A DNA stretch of 64,000 nt from CAVYGM01 sp963768025 (GTDB lineage: Bacteria > Bacteroidota > Bacteroidia > Cytophagales > Spirosomataceae): assembly GCA_963768025.1 (NCBI GenBank), contig CAVYGM010000009.1:62001-126000 (forward strand). The letters run 5' to 3'. A program made the translations under genes and the position numbers. Below, piece after piece: positions 1 through 9,076 of this stretch. The notes under the pieces are model-generated. The model was not told where the DNA came from, did no database searches, and was given only the letters and a program-made list of their open reading frames with translations. Each line of letters begins with the position of its first letter. Position 1 is the stretch's first letter.

Positions 1-1
1 A

Positions 2-175
2 GAAAAAAATCCGGCCCTGCTGAGCCATTATGCCAGCCTGCTCTACAAGCAGGGCGACTACGAAAATGCCCTCGCCGCCCAGACCCAGGCCGTGGAAATA
101 GCCCGTACTGCCAACGACGGAGGCTTGGGCAAGTACGAAGAAAAGCTCAAACTCATCAAACGGAAGAAATTATAA
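2..175 (+). CDS. C-terminal end of a TPR-like protein (partial)
   Basis: This is the last 57 codons of a gene that begins before the window. The peptide contains one clear helix-turn-helix unit of tetratricopeptide type (LLYKQGDYENALAAQTQAVE), followed by a basic tail ending in KRKKL. Such C-terminal TPR units occur in many Bacteroidota thioredoxin-like and scaffold proteins, but the rest of the protein is not visible, so no function is assigned. A strong hairpin terminator follows about 50 bases after the stop codon. Confidence 0.6.
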   Translation, partial: EKNPALLSHYASLLYKQGDYENALAAQTQAVEIARTANDGGLGKYEEKLKLIKRKKL

Positions 176-226
176 GTAGGGGTGCGACGTATGCCGTAAG
201 CGCTCCCCCACGGACTAATCCCTGTA

Positions 227-262
227 AAGCAATAAAGGCACCCGGAGGTGCCTTTATTGCTT
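227..262. terminator. Bidirectional hairpin terminator
   Basis: A 16-bp perfect stem (227-242 pairing with 247-262) closes a CGGA tetraloop. It lies between the stop codons of two convergent genes (175 and 282). No long T-run follows on either strand, but the stem strength and the placement support termination for both genes. Confidence 0.65.
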
Positions 263-281
263 ACGAAAGCTACCAGACCCT

Positions 282-773
282 TTACTTTTTCCTTTTGGGC
301 GGCTTCATGGCGTTACCGTTAATGTCGTAGTACATGTCCTTATTCTTCACCTTGGCTGTATAGTAGGTCTCATTGCCCACTTTGACTTCATACGGATAGT
401 TGGCCTCCTGGCCTTTAAGCGTGCTCTGAACCGTCAGGGGAAGTGCATCCATGGACATGCTAGATCGTATCTCCTGCTGATTACCCTGTAAGTCATAGGT
501 CACCCAAGTGTCCCGGCCGTTCTGCTGAAAGTTGGTCCGGTAGCCCGTTTTACTGCTTTCCCATTTTGAGGTGGTGATGCCCGGATAGGCAGTGCCGAAG
601 GTGGTTTGCACATTTTTCGGAATTTTGTCATACGGCGTCCCCACATAGTTGGCACCCATGTTGGTGGTTTGGGTGGGACTTTGATTCACACCGGTACCGG
701 CGGGATTGGTCGTTTGGGCGTTGGCACCCAGCCCGGCGGCTACGAAAGCCGCGATTAAAAGCGTATGTTTCAT
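282..773 (-). CDS. Secreted PepSY-like (DUF2874-type) protein
   Basis: A 163-residue protein with a signal peptide (MKHTLLIAAFVAAGLGANAQ). A Thr/Asn/Gly-rich linker of about 35 residues follows. The body has two repeats of the periplasmic PepSY-like pattern: IPKNVQTTFGTAYPG..WE..KTGYRTNF and LPLTVQSTLKG..YPYEV, each ending in an aromatic-rich strand plus an LxGN or INGN turn. The start at 773 was chosen because it begins the signal peptide; an ATG further upstream adds 24 unlikely residues. Proteins of this family are small periplasmic or surface proteins of unknown biochemical role in Bacteroidota. The gene stands alone and is convergent with its left neighbour. Confidence 0.7.
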   Translation of the reverse strand: MKHTLLIAAFVAAGLGANAQTTNPAGTGVNQSPTQTTNMGANYVGTPYDKIPKNVQTTFGTAYPGITTSKWESSKTGYRTNFQQNGRDTWVTYDLQGNQQEIRSSMSMDALPLTVQSTLKGQEANYPYEVKVGNETYYTAKVKNKDMYYDINGNAMKPPKRKK

Positions 774-1246
774 GATTGAAAATGAAAAAAATGAATAAAT
801 AGAACATAGAACCACTGCCCTCTCTTGCACAACTCTCAACTTCACTGCCTGGTAGATCGCGGTTAGGAACTACCAAAACTTCCCATGCTCCTTACTTCAT
901 TCACATGAGGGCCGATACTTTGTGGAAAGTGCCCGTTCTTGGGTTATATTTTATAAAATTCATACCAGGTAGTATATGAAAGTACACTAACCTGTCGGCA
1001 ACTACGGAGGGGGCTTTAAATAGCCGGTTAACTGGTGGCAGGCCAGCTGTGTGTCCCGGAAAATCAACACTTGCTGTCCACTTCTTTGCTTTCTTCCCGG
1101 CGGGTCATTCCACAACTCTGCAATTTCTTATTAACTTTGTAAGTTGAGAAGGGGCTCAGCAAGGTGTTATCTGCTTTCCCAGGCCCTTTTTCGAGACCAG
1201 GAATTCATCGCATTCACGAATAACCGGGCTTCGGCCCTTTGTACCC
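774..1246. other. Intergenic region between divergent genes
   Basis: This 473-base stretch separates the divergent PepSY-like gene and ffh. It contains the TAACTTTG promoter element listed separately and a short AT palindrome near 951-962. I see no convincing coding sequence or RNA gene. Confidence 0.5.
1132..1139 (+). promoter_or_regulatory. Bacteroidota -7 promoter element for ffh
   Basis: TAACTTTG matches the Bacteroidota -7 consensus TAnnTTTG exactly. No clear -33 TTG is visible at the expected distance, so the call rests on the -7 element and its position about 107 bases before the ffh start. Confidence 0.45.
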
Positions 1247-2572
1247 ATGTTTGAAAGCTTACAGGATAAACTCAATACCGCCTTCCGTACCCTGAAGGGA
1301 AAAGACCGGATTTCGGATATAAACGTAGCCGCCACCACCAAGGAAGTACGCCGGGCGCTGGTAGATGCCGACGTGAACTTCAAGGTAGCGAAGGACATCA
1401 CCGACCGGATTCGGGAAAAAGCCCTGGACCGCAAGATTCTGATTTCGGTGGAACCGGGCCAGATGTTTGTAAAAATCGTGCAGGAGGAGCTCACCGAGCT
1501 CATGGGCGGACAGGCCGAAAGCATCAACATCAAAGGTGACCCCGCCGTGATCCTCATCGCCGGTTTGCAGGGGTCGGGTAAGACCACCTTCTCGGGCAAA
1601 TTAGCCATGCTGCTCAAAAAGCAGGGCCGGAACGTACTTCTTACAGCTTGCGATATTTACCGCCCCGCGGCCATTGACCAGCTGAAAGTACTGGGCGGAC
1701 AGATCGGCGTAGATGTATACGCGGAGCCGGACAACAAGAGTGCCGTCGAAATAGCCCAGAATGCCATTGCCCACGCCCGCAAAACAGGCAAGAAAGTGGT
1801 GATTGTGGATACGGCCGGACGCTTGGCCGTGGACGAGGTGATGATGAAAGAGGTGGCCGACATCAAGAAGCCGCCGTGAAACCCTCCGAAATTCTGTTTG
1901 TGGTGGATTCCATGACGGGTCAGGATGCGGTGAATACCGCCAGGACCTTCAACGAGCGCCTGAATTTTGACGGCGTGGTTCTCACCAAACTCGACGGCGA
2001 TGCCCGCGGGGGAGCGGCGCTATCCATCCGGCAGGTGGTGGAGAAGCCCATCAAGTTCATCAGTACGGGCGAGAAAATGGAAGCACTCGACGCTTTCTAC
2101 CCCGACCGGATGGCCAGCCGGATTCTCGGCATGGGCGATGTGATATCGCTGGTGGAGCGTGCGCAGCAGGCCTTTGACGAGGACGAGGCCAAGCGCATCA
2201 ACGCCAAGATGCGCGCAGAATAAGTTTGACCTTAATGACTTCCTGGGGCAATTGCAGCAGATCAAGAAAATGGGGAATGTAAAAGACCTCATCGGCATGA
2301 TTCCCGGCATGGGCAGCGCCATCAAAGACCTGGACATCAGCAATGATTCCTTTAAGCCTATTGAGGCCATTATCCAATCCATGACTCCCAAAGAGCGTGA
2401 ATTGCCCACGGTGATTGATGGTAGTCGCAAAAAGCGCATTGCCAACGGAAGTGGTACGTCTATTCAGGAAGTAAACAACCTGTTGAAACAGTTTGACGAG
2501 ATGCGCCGCATGATGAAAAAAATGAATACCATGCAGGCACCCGCGGCGATGAAAAAAGCAATGAAGCGTTGA
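1247..2572 (+). CDS. ffh: Signal recognition particle protein Ffh (two frameshifts)
   Basis: Ffh is the GTPase of the bacterial signal recognition particle, which binds 4.5S RNA and nascent membrane proteins and delivers them to FtsY. The N-domain is at residues 1-95. The G1 loop GLQGSGKT is at about 106-113, followed by the DTAGR and TKLDGDARGG motifs. The C-terminal M-domain is Met-rich (MRRMMKKMNTMQAPAAMKKAMKR). The reading frame breaks near 1872 (one base missing in AAGAAG[G]CCGCC) and near 2215 (one extra base in GCGCGC). The two indels compensate and restore full length at about 441 residues. Ffh is essential, so these are almost certainly sequence errors. A T-tract terminator follows. 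Confidence 0.93.
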
Positions 2573-2611
2573 TGCATGGAGACTAAAACAACCCCCTGAA
2601 TCCATTAACTT

Positions 2612-2647
2612 GCCTCTGTAAACGTCCTGTCTTCGGAGGCTTTTTTT
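2612..2647 (+). terminator. Rho-independent terminator after ffh
   Basis: The stem GCCTCTG (2612-2618) pairs with CGGAGGC (2634-2640), with one G-T wobble and a 15-base loop. Seven T residues follow immediately. It lies 40 bases after the ffh stop codon. Confidence 0.7.
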
Positions 2648-2658
2648 ATATCCTGGCC

Positions 2659-3258
2659 ATGATGAAAAGAGCAATTTCTCCCTTAGTTCACAAGCCGCAC
2701 CATGGACTGTGTCCCCACAGACCTTCACGATTGAAAAAGGTCTGTGGGGACACAGACCACGGGTTTAGCTTCTTTTCCGGGCTAAAAAAAATAGTGCTTG
2801 TATTGGTTGTTAGCCTGGGTTTTGGGCAGGGTGCGCTGGCGCAAGCCTCCGTGGGCTACTACCCGTGGAGCGGGCTACTTTCCCTGAGTACCAACCCCCG
2901 CAAGGCCCTATGGCTCGATACCCGCTACCAGACCAACTCCCTGTTTAGTAGCCTGAGCGTAGATCTGCTGCCGATGATCAACCTCAAACGGGGCGAGATC
3001 GTACAGGTGTACCTTGGCGGCGGCCTGCGTATCAACCCCCTCTACCGCATTGCCGACCCCAAAGCCAAACTCCTGACCCTGGATGGCTACTCGATAAACG
3101 TAGGCGTGCGGGTAGCGCCCTTCGTACAGAACCGAGGCATCCAGGTAGCCCTGGAACTGAACCCCTACGTGAAGGATGATTTTGCCAATGGCGTTTTGAA
3201 AAGCCACTTCGGACTGGTGTATGTATTTCGGAAGCGGGAGAAAAAGGCAGGGGAGTAG
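2659..3258 (+). CDS. Predicted exported or outer-membrane protein, unknown function
   Basis: I do not recognise the family. The open frame gives 199 residues. A hydrophobic stretch at about residues 43-62 (IVLVLVVSLGFGQGALAQA) looks like a signal peptide ending in an Ala-Gln-Ala cleavage site, which is unusually far from the first Met. The mature part has alternating polar and hydrophobic residues suited to a small beta-barrel or beta-sandwich. The first 40 residues run straight through a palindromic repeat (2703-2759) and look non-native (HHGLCPHRPSRLKKVCGDTDHG). The true start may therefore lie at a non-ATG codon downstream, or the repeat may have inserted into the 5-prime end of the gene. 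Confidence 0.5.
   Translation: MMKRAISPLVHKPHHGLCPHRPSRLKKVCGDTDHGFSFFSGLKKIVLVLVVSLGFGQGALAQASVGYYPWSGLLSLSTNPRKALWLDTRYQTNSLFSSLSVDLLPMINLKRGEIVQVYLGGGLRINPLYRIADPKAKLLTLDGYSINVGVRVAPFVQNRGIQVALELNPYVKDDFANGVLKSHFGLVYVFRKREKKAGE
2703..2759. repeat. REP-like double palindrome
   Basis: Two arms of 23 bases (2703-2725 and 2737-2759) form an inverted repeat with a single mismatch and an 11-base spacer. Each arm is itself a small hairpin: GGTCTGTG and CACAGACC flank a GGGA loop in the right arm, and the left arm is the same with one mismatch. This nested architecture is typical of REP-type elements. It lies inside the open frame of the preceding entry. Confidence 0.65.
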
Positions 3259-3431
3259 GGAGGGGAGGTAAGCAAGGTGAGGAGTTTTGGGGAGGTATTT
3301 GCCATAGTCTGTATCAAAATACCGCCTAGGACGTAGAAGAAGCACTGAAATACCCACGGCATTCTTTTTTTAAATAGCTGAAAGGATACCCCTATTCAAG
3401 GGTATTTTATTCACTAGACTACTACCTACCC

Positions 3432-3692
3432 ATGGCAAATTACCTAAGAATTGACGGCGAGAATGAAGTATATAACATGGACTTCATCAGAAAAATGTGG
3501 AAAGCCGACGAACCCACCGAAGACACCGAAGATGGATTATCGGTCATCTACATGGAGCTGGATACAGCCAATAAAATCCATATCAAGTTCGAGAGCAAGA
3601 GTCAGCGCGATGCAACCTTTGACACCTTATTGAGCAAAATCACCATCGTAGACATCGTGACCAAGGCTTCCGAAAATTTTGTGGAGTTGTGA
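3432..3692 (+). CDS. Small conserved-looking protein, unknown function
   Basis: An 86-residue acidic protein beginning MANYLRIDGE. It has no signal peptide or membrane segment. Alternating strands (LSVIYMELD, KIHIKFES) and a C-terminal helix suggest a compact alpha/beta domain, perhaps a small PH-like fold; this is inference from pattern only. It is a single gene flanked by its own hairpin terminator and is convergent with the sulfatase gene. Codon use matches its neighbours, so it is likely a real gene. Confidence 0.6.
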   Translation: MANYLRIDGENEVYNMDFIRKMWKADEPTEDTEDGLSVIYMELDTANKIHIKFESKSQRDATFDTLLSKITIVDIVTKASENFVEL

Positions 3693-3718
3693 CGGGTACC
3701 CGATGAAGATCAACGGAT

Positions 3719-3750
3719 AAAAAAAGGCTCCCTCCTGGGGGCTTTTTTTA
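3719..3750. terminator. Bidirectional terminator between convergent genes
   Basis: An A7 tract, a GCTCCC/GGGGGC stem with a TCCT loop and a T7 tract form a symmetrical hairpin. It lies 27 bases after the small-protein stop codon and 27 bases before the sulfatase stop codon, so it can serve both strands. Confidence 0.75.
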
Positions 3751-3776
3751 TGGGCGAAAACCAACTAATTATCTTC

Positions 3777-5168
3777 CTACTTCCGTACCGGCATATTGGC
3801 CTTCACCTCCTTCTGCCAGGCCTTGAACTGCGTAGCCATTTCCTGCATCTTCTTTGGTACTGAAGCCGCTAGATTTTTGCTTTCGCCAATGTCTTCACGT
3901 AGATTATACAACTCCATTTCTCCGGTTTCGTAGCTTTCGGTAAGCTTATAGTCGCCCAGGCGCATGGCTCCGGCGGGGCGTCCCAGTTGGTTGCTGAAAT
4001 GCGGGTAGTGCCAGTAGGCGGGCTGGTCGGGCAGGAGCTTTTGAGGGTTCAGGATATTGGCCAGAATGCTGCGGCTGTCCGTTACTACCTTCGGTAGAGG
4101 GTGCTTCAATAGCTCGCTGAAGGTGGCGAAGTAGTCCACGTTGCTGAAATACTGCTCGCTCGTTTGGCCGGGGGAAATTTTTCCTTTCCAGAACATAATG
4201 GCCGGAATCCGGATGCCACCCTCGTACACGTGGCCCTTCCACTTGCGGAGGGGCTCCATGTTAGTCGGGATGGGGCCGAGTTCATCCAGGCCCACGCCGC
4301 CGTTGTCGGAGGTGAAGATTACCAGCGTGTTTTCCAATAGCTCCTTTTGTTGCAGCGTGGCCATCAGGCGGCCTACGCCCTCGTCCATGCTTTCGATCAT
4401 GGCCGCGTAGTTGGGGTTGTACTTGCCCTCATGCTGGTTGTACTTCATGAAGTACTTCCGCAGCTTGTCGCCCCGGGGTACCAGCAGCACGTGCGGAGCC
4501 GAGTAGGTAAGGTACAGAAAGAAGGGACGGGCCGAGTTCTTTTCCACAAACTCCACCGCGTAGTCCGACAACTTGTCGGTAAGGTACTTGGTGCCGTCGT
4601 CTTTGAATTCTTTCTTGTAGCTATCCTCATAGATGGAGTAATTGTAGTAGTCCAGTCCATTTTTCCCAATCATCCGGCTGTAATCGAAACCCTGATTCCA
4701 GGGGGCCAGGCTGTCGGCCCCACCCAGGTGCCACTTACCCACCATGCCCGTAGTGTAGCCCAGCGGCCTGATCCACTCAGCAATCGTGGTAGCGGAAGCG
4801 GGCAAAAAGGGGTTCCAGGGCGCGGGGTTCACGGGCGATGCATCATTGGTACGGTTGCCGGCAATGAAGTTGGTCAACCCGTACCGCGCCGGGTGGCGAC
4901 CTGTAAGGATGGCCGCCCGAGAGGGTGAGCAAACCGGACTGGCCGAGTAGGCTTGCGTGAAGCGCAACCCGTGTCGGGCCAGCGAGTCAAGGTGCGGGGT
5001 CTCGTTATAGGGATTGCCATAGCAGCCCAGGTCGAAGTACCCCAGGTCGTCGGCCATGATGTAGATGATGTTGGGTCGGGCCGCGTTCGGCTTGTTGGGC
5101 GACGGGATTTGTGCCGGGATAGGACAAGACAGGAAAAGGAAAAAAAGGAGTCCGACGAGAGGCTTCAT
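3777..5168 (-). CDS. Exported S1-family sulfatase (arylsulfatase type)
   Basis: A 463-residue secreted sulfatase that hydrolyses sulfate esters, probably from polysaccharides or aryl sulfates in the periplasm. A signal peptide (residues 1-19) precedes the alkaline-phosphatase-fold domain. The metal ligands D40-D41 and D288-N289 are present. Cys80 in CSPSR is the residue converted to formylglycine, so a maturase must be encoded elsewhere. Lys145 and His147 (GKWHLGG) and His225 (SAPH) complete the active site. The length is normal and all key residues are intact. The true substrate cannot be read from sequence. No SusCD pair lies next to it; the one in this window is over 50 kb away. Confidence 0.9.
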   Translation of the reverse strand: MKPLVGLLFFLFLSCPIPAQIPSPNKPNAARPNIIYIMADDLGYFDLGCYGNPYNETPHLDSLARHGLRFTQAYSASPVCSPSRAAILTGRHPARYGLTNFIAGNRTNDASPVNPAPWNPFLPASATTIAEWIRPLGYTTGMVGKWHLGGADSLAPWNQGFDYSRMIGKNGLDYYNYSIYEDSYKKEFKDDGTKYLTDKLSDYAVEFVEKNSARPFFLYLTYSAPHVLLVPRGDKLRKYFMKYNQHEGKYNPNYAAMIESMDEGVGRLMATLQQKELLENTLVIFTSDNGGVGLDELGPIPTNMEPLRKWKGHVYEGGIRIPAIMFWKGKISPGQTSEQYFSNVDYFATFSELLKHPLPKVVTDSRSILANILNPQKLLPDQPAYWHYPHFSNQLGRPAGAMRLGDYKLTESYETGEMELYNLREDIGESKNLAASVPKKMQEMATQFKAWQKEVKANMPVRK

Positions 5169-5214
5169 GAGAACGGATTTTTGTAAAAAAAGCCATCCAA
5201 TTCTTTTTCTACCT

Positions 5215-5252
5215 AAAAAAACTCCCCACCGAACGAATCAGCGGGGAGTTTT
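5215..5252 (-). terminator. Terminator of the S41 protease gene
   Basis: On the minus strand AAAACTCCCC pairs with GGGGAGTTTT across an 18-base loop and runs into a T tract. It sits 29 bases after the stop codon of the S41 protease and before the sulfatase start codon, so it separates the two minus-strand genes. Confidence 0.75.
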
Positions 5253-5280
5253 CATTCAGATACTTTCTTCTAGCCGAAAG

Positions 5281-6981
5281 CTACTTCTCCTTCGTCACAT
5301 TCAAGCTGCTGAAATCACCTTTTTCCAAATCAGAAGCTTTTCCAAACTGTTTCAACGCTTCCTGATACACATTATCGGTCGGATTAAGCACTTGAAATAC
5401 TTCATTATTAAGGCCGTCCTTGCGCTGACGTCCCCACTGGTAGCGACCAATCAGGCCCTTGGTTTGGGCAACGATCAGGGGTTTGGACCTGGAAAGCCCT
5501 TTTTCATCGAGCTTAATACCGGATTTGGATGCGTCACGTACCAATTCGGTCATCATGGCGTCCGATACCGTGAAGCTGGTAAGGAATTGGGTAAATGTCA
5601 TTTTGTCAAGAGCCTTCTGATGATCCTTTACGTACCGCAGGGCATACTCCCGAACGATATTTTTGGAATACAGCTCAAAGAGGTACTTGCTGTTCATGGT
5701 GGTGTCGCGGGGCACGAATACATCGGGCATGATGCCCCCGCCGCCGTATACGGCACGTCCACCGTCCGTTTTGTAGCGCAGGCTGGGGTCAAACTTGATG
5801 CTGTCGGCACTGAAATATTCGCCGCTGTTGAAGCGGTTGCTCAGGTCTTCGTTGTAGGTGTCGCCTTTGCCCAGCTCGTAGGGTTTCTGGATGCTGCGCC
5901 CGCTGGGGGTATAGTAGCGCGAGATCGTCAGGCGGAGTTCTGAGCCATCCGAAAGCTTGATGGGCATTTGCACCATACCTTTGCCAAAGGTTCTGCGGCC
6001 TACGACCAGGGCGCGGTCATGGTCCTGTAAGGCACCGGCTAAGATTTCAGAGGCCGAGGCGCTGCCCTCGTCTACGAGCACAATCAGGGGGCCTTCTTCA
6101 AACATTCCCTCCATCCGGGCGTTGGTCTTGCGGTCAAACCGGCTGTCTTTGCCATCGGTATATACCAGCAGCTTGTTGCCCGAAATAAATTCATCGGCCA
6201 TGCTGGTAGCGCGTTCCATGTACCCGCCGGGGTTGCCCCTGAGGTCCAGGATCATTTTCTTCATGCCGGAGCCTTTCAGCGAGGTAAGGGCCGTTTTGAA
6301 TTCATCGTAGGTAGTTTCGGAGAAACGACTCACCTTAATGTAGCCAATTACTTCGTCTACCATATAGGCGGCATCTACCGAATACGTGGGGATACGGTCA
6401 CGCACGACAGCGAAAACCATAGGCTCTTTCATACTCGTGCGACCTATCAACAGCTTTACTTCGGTCCCACGCTTGCCCCGGAGCATTTTGAATACCTGGG
6501 CGTTGGTTACGCCCGGACCCGAAAGTGTCTCCCCGTTCACTTTGAGCAGGCGGTCGCCACTCTGAATACCCACGGTTTCTGAAGGACCGCCACTCAATGG
6601 AGTGACTACGTACACGGTGTCATTATAGATATTGAATTCCACGCCAATGCCATCAAAGCCCGAGTCCAACTGGGAGCGGGCCGCGGTAGCCTCCTCGGAG
6701 TTGAAATAGGAGGTATGCGGATCAAGTTTTTCCAGCATCTTGTGGATGGAGTGGTCCACCAGGTCGTCGGTGTTTACCGTATCCACGTAGTTATTTTCTA
6801 TCAGCATCAGTACCTCCCTGAACTTGGCGTATCCTTTGGCTACGTCGGTCAGCTTTTTGGAGCCGCTAAAAAACGTAGCTCCCAGCAGCATACCAGCGGC
6901 CAGGGTTAGACTCAAAATAATCGGAAGACGTACAATGGCACGCGGGTTTTGGATAGGCTTTTCGGAGGTGGGTTCACTCAT
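5281..6981 (-). CDS. C-terminal processing peptidase, S41 family
   Basis: A 566-residue membrane-anchored serine protease of the CtpA/Prc group, which trims or degrades periplasmic proteins. One N-terminal membrane segment (about residues 18-38) anchors it with the bulk in the periplasm. A PDZ domain spans about 105-185. The catalytic dyad is Ser309 in GSASASEI and Lys334 in TFGKGMVQ; the LDLRGNPGG motif is at 246-254. The C-terminal 170 residues are a helical extension commonly found in Bacteroidota members. The gene is monocistronic, ending in its own terminator. Several paralogues usually exist per genome, so no gene symbol is given. Confidence 0.92.
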   Translation of the reverse strand: MSEPTSEKPIQNPRAIVRLPIILSLTLAAGMLLGATFFSGSKKLTDVAKGYAKFREVLMLIENNYVDTVNTDDLVDHSIHKMLEKLDPHTSYFNSEEATAARSQLDSGFDGIGVEFNIYNDTVYVVTPLSGGPSETVGIQSGDRLLKVNGETLSGPGVTNAQVFKMLRGKRGTEVKLLIGRTSMKEPMVFAVVRDRIPTYSVDAAYMVDEVIGYIKVSRFSETTYDEFKTALTSLKGSGMKKMILDLRGNPGGYMERATSMADEFISGNKLLVYTDGKDSRFDRKTNARMEGMFEEGPLIVLVDEGSASASEILAGALQDHDRALVVGRRTFGKGMVQMPIKLSDGSELRLTISRYYTPSGRSIQKPYELGKGDTYNEDLSNRFNSGEYFSADSIKFDPSLRYKTDGGRAVYGGGGIMPDVFVPRDTTMNSKYLFELYSKNIVREYALRYVKDHQKALDKMTFTQFLTSFTVSDAMMTELVRDASKSGIKLDEKGLSRSKPLIVAQTKGLIGRYQWGRQRKDGLNNEVFQVLNPTDNVYQEALKQFGKASDLEKGDFSSLNVTKEK

Positions 6982-7099
6982 GGCTGACGGATAGTCTTTT
7001 TATTTTCTTTTTATATAAATGTCAAAACGCTACCTGATAGTAACGCCAAAATGGATAAAACGTTGCTAAAAATAAAGATGAAATTCCGGTTTACAAACT

Positions 7100-9076
7100 C
7101 TAAACAGCGGTTTGTTCGACTCTTACCTTCACAAAATGATCCAGGGAGTCGGGGTTGCGCATGGTATCGCGGCTGGCCGCGCGGGCGGGGTCCTGACCCA
7201 TCAGAATTTTTTTTACGGGCATTTCCATTTTTTTGCCACTAATTGTATAGGGTACCTCGGCTATCTCCCGAATCGTATCCGGAACATGCCGGGGGCTGAA
7301 TTTAGTCCGCAGGGCGCTATTAATGCGTGTCCGTAGCTCATCGGTCAGACTGCCTGGTTCTTTCAATACCACAAACAGGGGCATACTACCGCTGCCATCG
7401 TCATGTTCAAGGTACACCACCAGACTATCCTTGATTTCGGGGATACCTTCCACGGCACTGTATACCTCTGCGGTGCCGATCCGAACACCACCGCGGTTGA
7501 GGGTGGCATCGGACCGCCCAAAAATAATCACCGAACCACGGGAGGTAATTTTGATCCAGTCGCCGTGCCGCCACACGCCCGGATACGTTTCAAAATAGCT
7601 GCTGCGGTACCGCCGGTCGCCGGGGTCGTTCCAGAAATAAATGGGCATGGAAGGCATGGGTTGCGTAATCACCATTTCGCCCAGTTGGTTGATAACGGGC
7701 TGGCCGTCGTCGTCGTAAGCTTCCAGTTTGCAGCCCAACATGCGGCACTGAATCTCTCCCGCGTACACGGGCAGGGAAGGGCAGCCCCCCACAAAAGCAC
7801 TACATACGTCGGTACCGCCGCTGAGGGATATGAGCCACACATCTTTCCTTACTTCCTGGTAGATCCACTCGTAGGCTTCCGGTGTAAGGGGCGACCCCGT
7901 AGAACCAATGGAAATAAGGTGCTTCAGCCGCTCGGACGGCACGCTCAGATTGGCCTTGCGGCAGGCAATGAAGTAGGCCGCTCCGCCCCCGAAGTGGTTA
8001 ATCCGGGCCTTTTCGGCAAACGTCCACAGCACCTGCAACGAAGGGAAAGCCGGAGCGCCGTCGTAGAGGACCAGGGTAGCGCCCGTCAGTAGGGAAGCGA
8101 GGGAGAAGTTCCACATCATCCAGCCGGTGGTAGAGTACCAGAAGTACCGGTCGCCGGGCTTTACATTTTGGTGAAAAGACAGGGCTTTCAGATGTTCCAG
8201 CAGGCACCCTCCGGCGCTGTGGGTGATGGCCTTGGGCTTTCCCGTTGTGCCCGAAGAATACAGAATCCAGATAGGGTAGTCGAAGGGTAGGGCTTCGAAT
8301 TCGAGACCGTGAGTAGGGCTATGCAGAATATCCTCCCAGGATACGGTCCCTTCCAAGTGGACGTCCGGCTGCAGGTAGGGTACCAATACGGGTAACTCCA
8401 CGGTAGGCAGCTCAGCCAATAGCTCACGGAATGCGGTGATCTTATCAAACTCCTTTCCATTATACTGGTAGCCATCGGCCATAATGAGCACTTTGGGTTC
8501 AATCTGGGAAAAGCGATCCAGGATGCTCGCCTGGCCAAAATCGGGTGAGCAACTTGACCATACGGCCCCCACCGCGTTGGTAGCCAGAAAAGCTACCACG
8601 GCTTGGGGCGTGTTGGGCAGGACGGCCGCAACGCGGTCGCCGGGCTGGACGCCCCGCTTGCGGAGCCAGGTAGCTACGGCCGCTACTTGCTTTTCGAGAG
8701 TAGCCCAGGATATTTCGGTGAGTGGATGCCGCTCGGATTGGAAAATCAGCGCGGGGCGGTCTTTGGTCTTGTTGCGAAAAATATGCTCTGCGTAGTTGAG
8801 CGTAGCTCGGGTGAACCACTTGGTATGGATCATATCTTCCTCAGTTCGGCGCACTATTTCAAAATACGTGTCGTGCGATTTGATCTGGAAGTAGTGCCAC
8901 AGGCTTTCCCAGAAGTCTTCGGTGTCGGTCACCGACCATTCCCAGAGATCCTGATAGCTGCGGAAGAAAAGGCCTTTTTTCACAAAGAGCCAATCCATGT
9001 ATTTTTTTAAATTCGACTGCTCTATGAAAGCCCTTGCGGGAGTCCAAAGAGGGGAAGCTGGTGGAGGCAGAGTCAT
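7100..9076 (-). CDS. Acetoacetate-CoA ligase
   Basis: A 658-residue ATP-dependent acyl-CoA synthetase that activates acetoacetate to acetoacetyl-CoA through an acyl-adenylate intermediate. The AMP-binding P-loop motif YSSGTTGKPKAITHS is at about 273-287. The N-terminal block typical of acetoacetyl-CoA synthetases (YQDLWEWSVTDTEDFWESLW and KWFTRATLNYAEHIF) distinguishes it from acetate-CoA ligase. The C-terminal lid carries RSDATLNRGGVRIG and TISGKKMEMPVKKIL, the latter with the adenylation lysine. It would feed ketone bodies or polyhydroxybutyrate breakdown products into central metabolism. It has a full-length frame, is not clearly in an operon, and has an AT-rich upstream region. Confidence 0.9.
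   Translation of the reverse strand: MTLPPPASPLWTPARAFIEQSNLKKYMDWLFVKKGLFFRSYQDLWEWSVTDTEDFWESLWHYFQIKSHDTYFEIVRRTEEDMIHTKWFTRATLNYAEHIFRNKTKDRPALIFQSERHPLTEISWATLEKQVAAVATWLRKRGVQPGDRVAAVLPNTPQAVVAFLATNAVGAVWSSCSPDFGQASILDRFSQIEPKVLIMADGYQYNGKEFDKITAFRELLAELPTVELPVLVPYLQPDVHLEGTVSWEDILHSPTHGLEFEALPFDYPIWILYSSGTTGKPKAITHSAGGCLLEHLKALSFHQNVKPGDRYFWYSTTGWMMWNFSLASLLTGATLVLYDGAPAFPSLQVLWTFAEKARINHFGGGAAYFIACRKANLSVPSERLKHLISIGSTGSPLTPEAYEWIYQEVRKDVWLISLSGGTDVCSAFVGGCPSLPVYAGEIQCRMLGCKLEAYDDDGQPVINQLGEMVITQPMPSMPIYFWNDPGDRRYRSSYFETYPGVWRHGDWIKITSRGSVIIFGRSDATLNRGGVRIGTAEVYSAVEGIPEIKDSLVVYLEHDDGSGSMPLFVVLKEPGSLTDELRTRINSALRTKFSPRHVPDTIREIAEVPYTISGKKMEMPVKKILMGQDPARAASRDTMRNPDSLDHFVKVRVEQTAV

Noticed and set aside
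951..962. AT palindrome as a terminator or operator
   Set aside because: It is short, AT-only and likely chance in an AT-rich gap.
5065..5943. Plus-strand open frame opposite the sulfatase and S41 protease genes
   Set aside because: It is a shadow of two well-supported minus-strand genes and shows no recognisable protein pattern.
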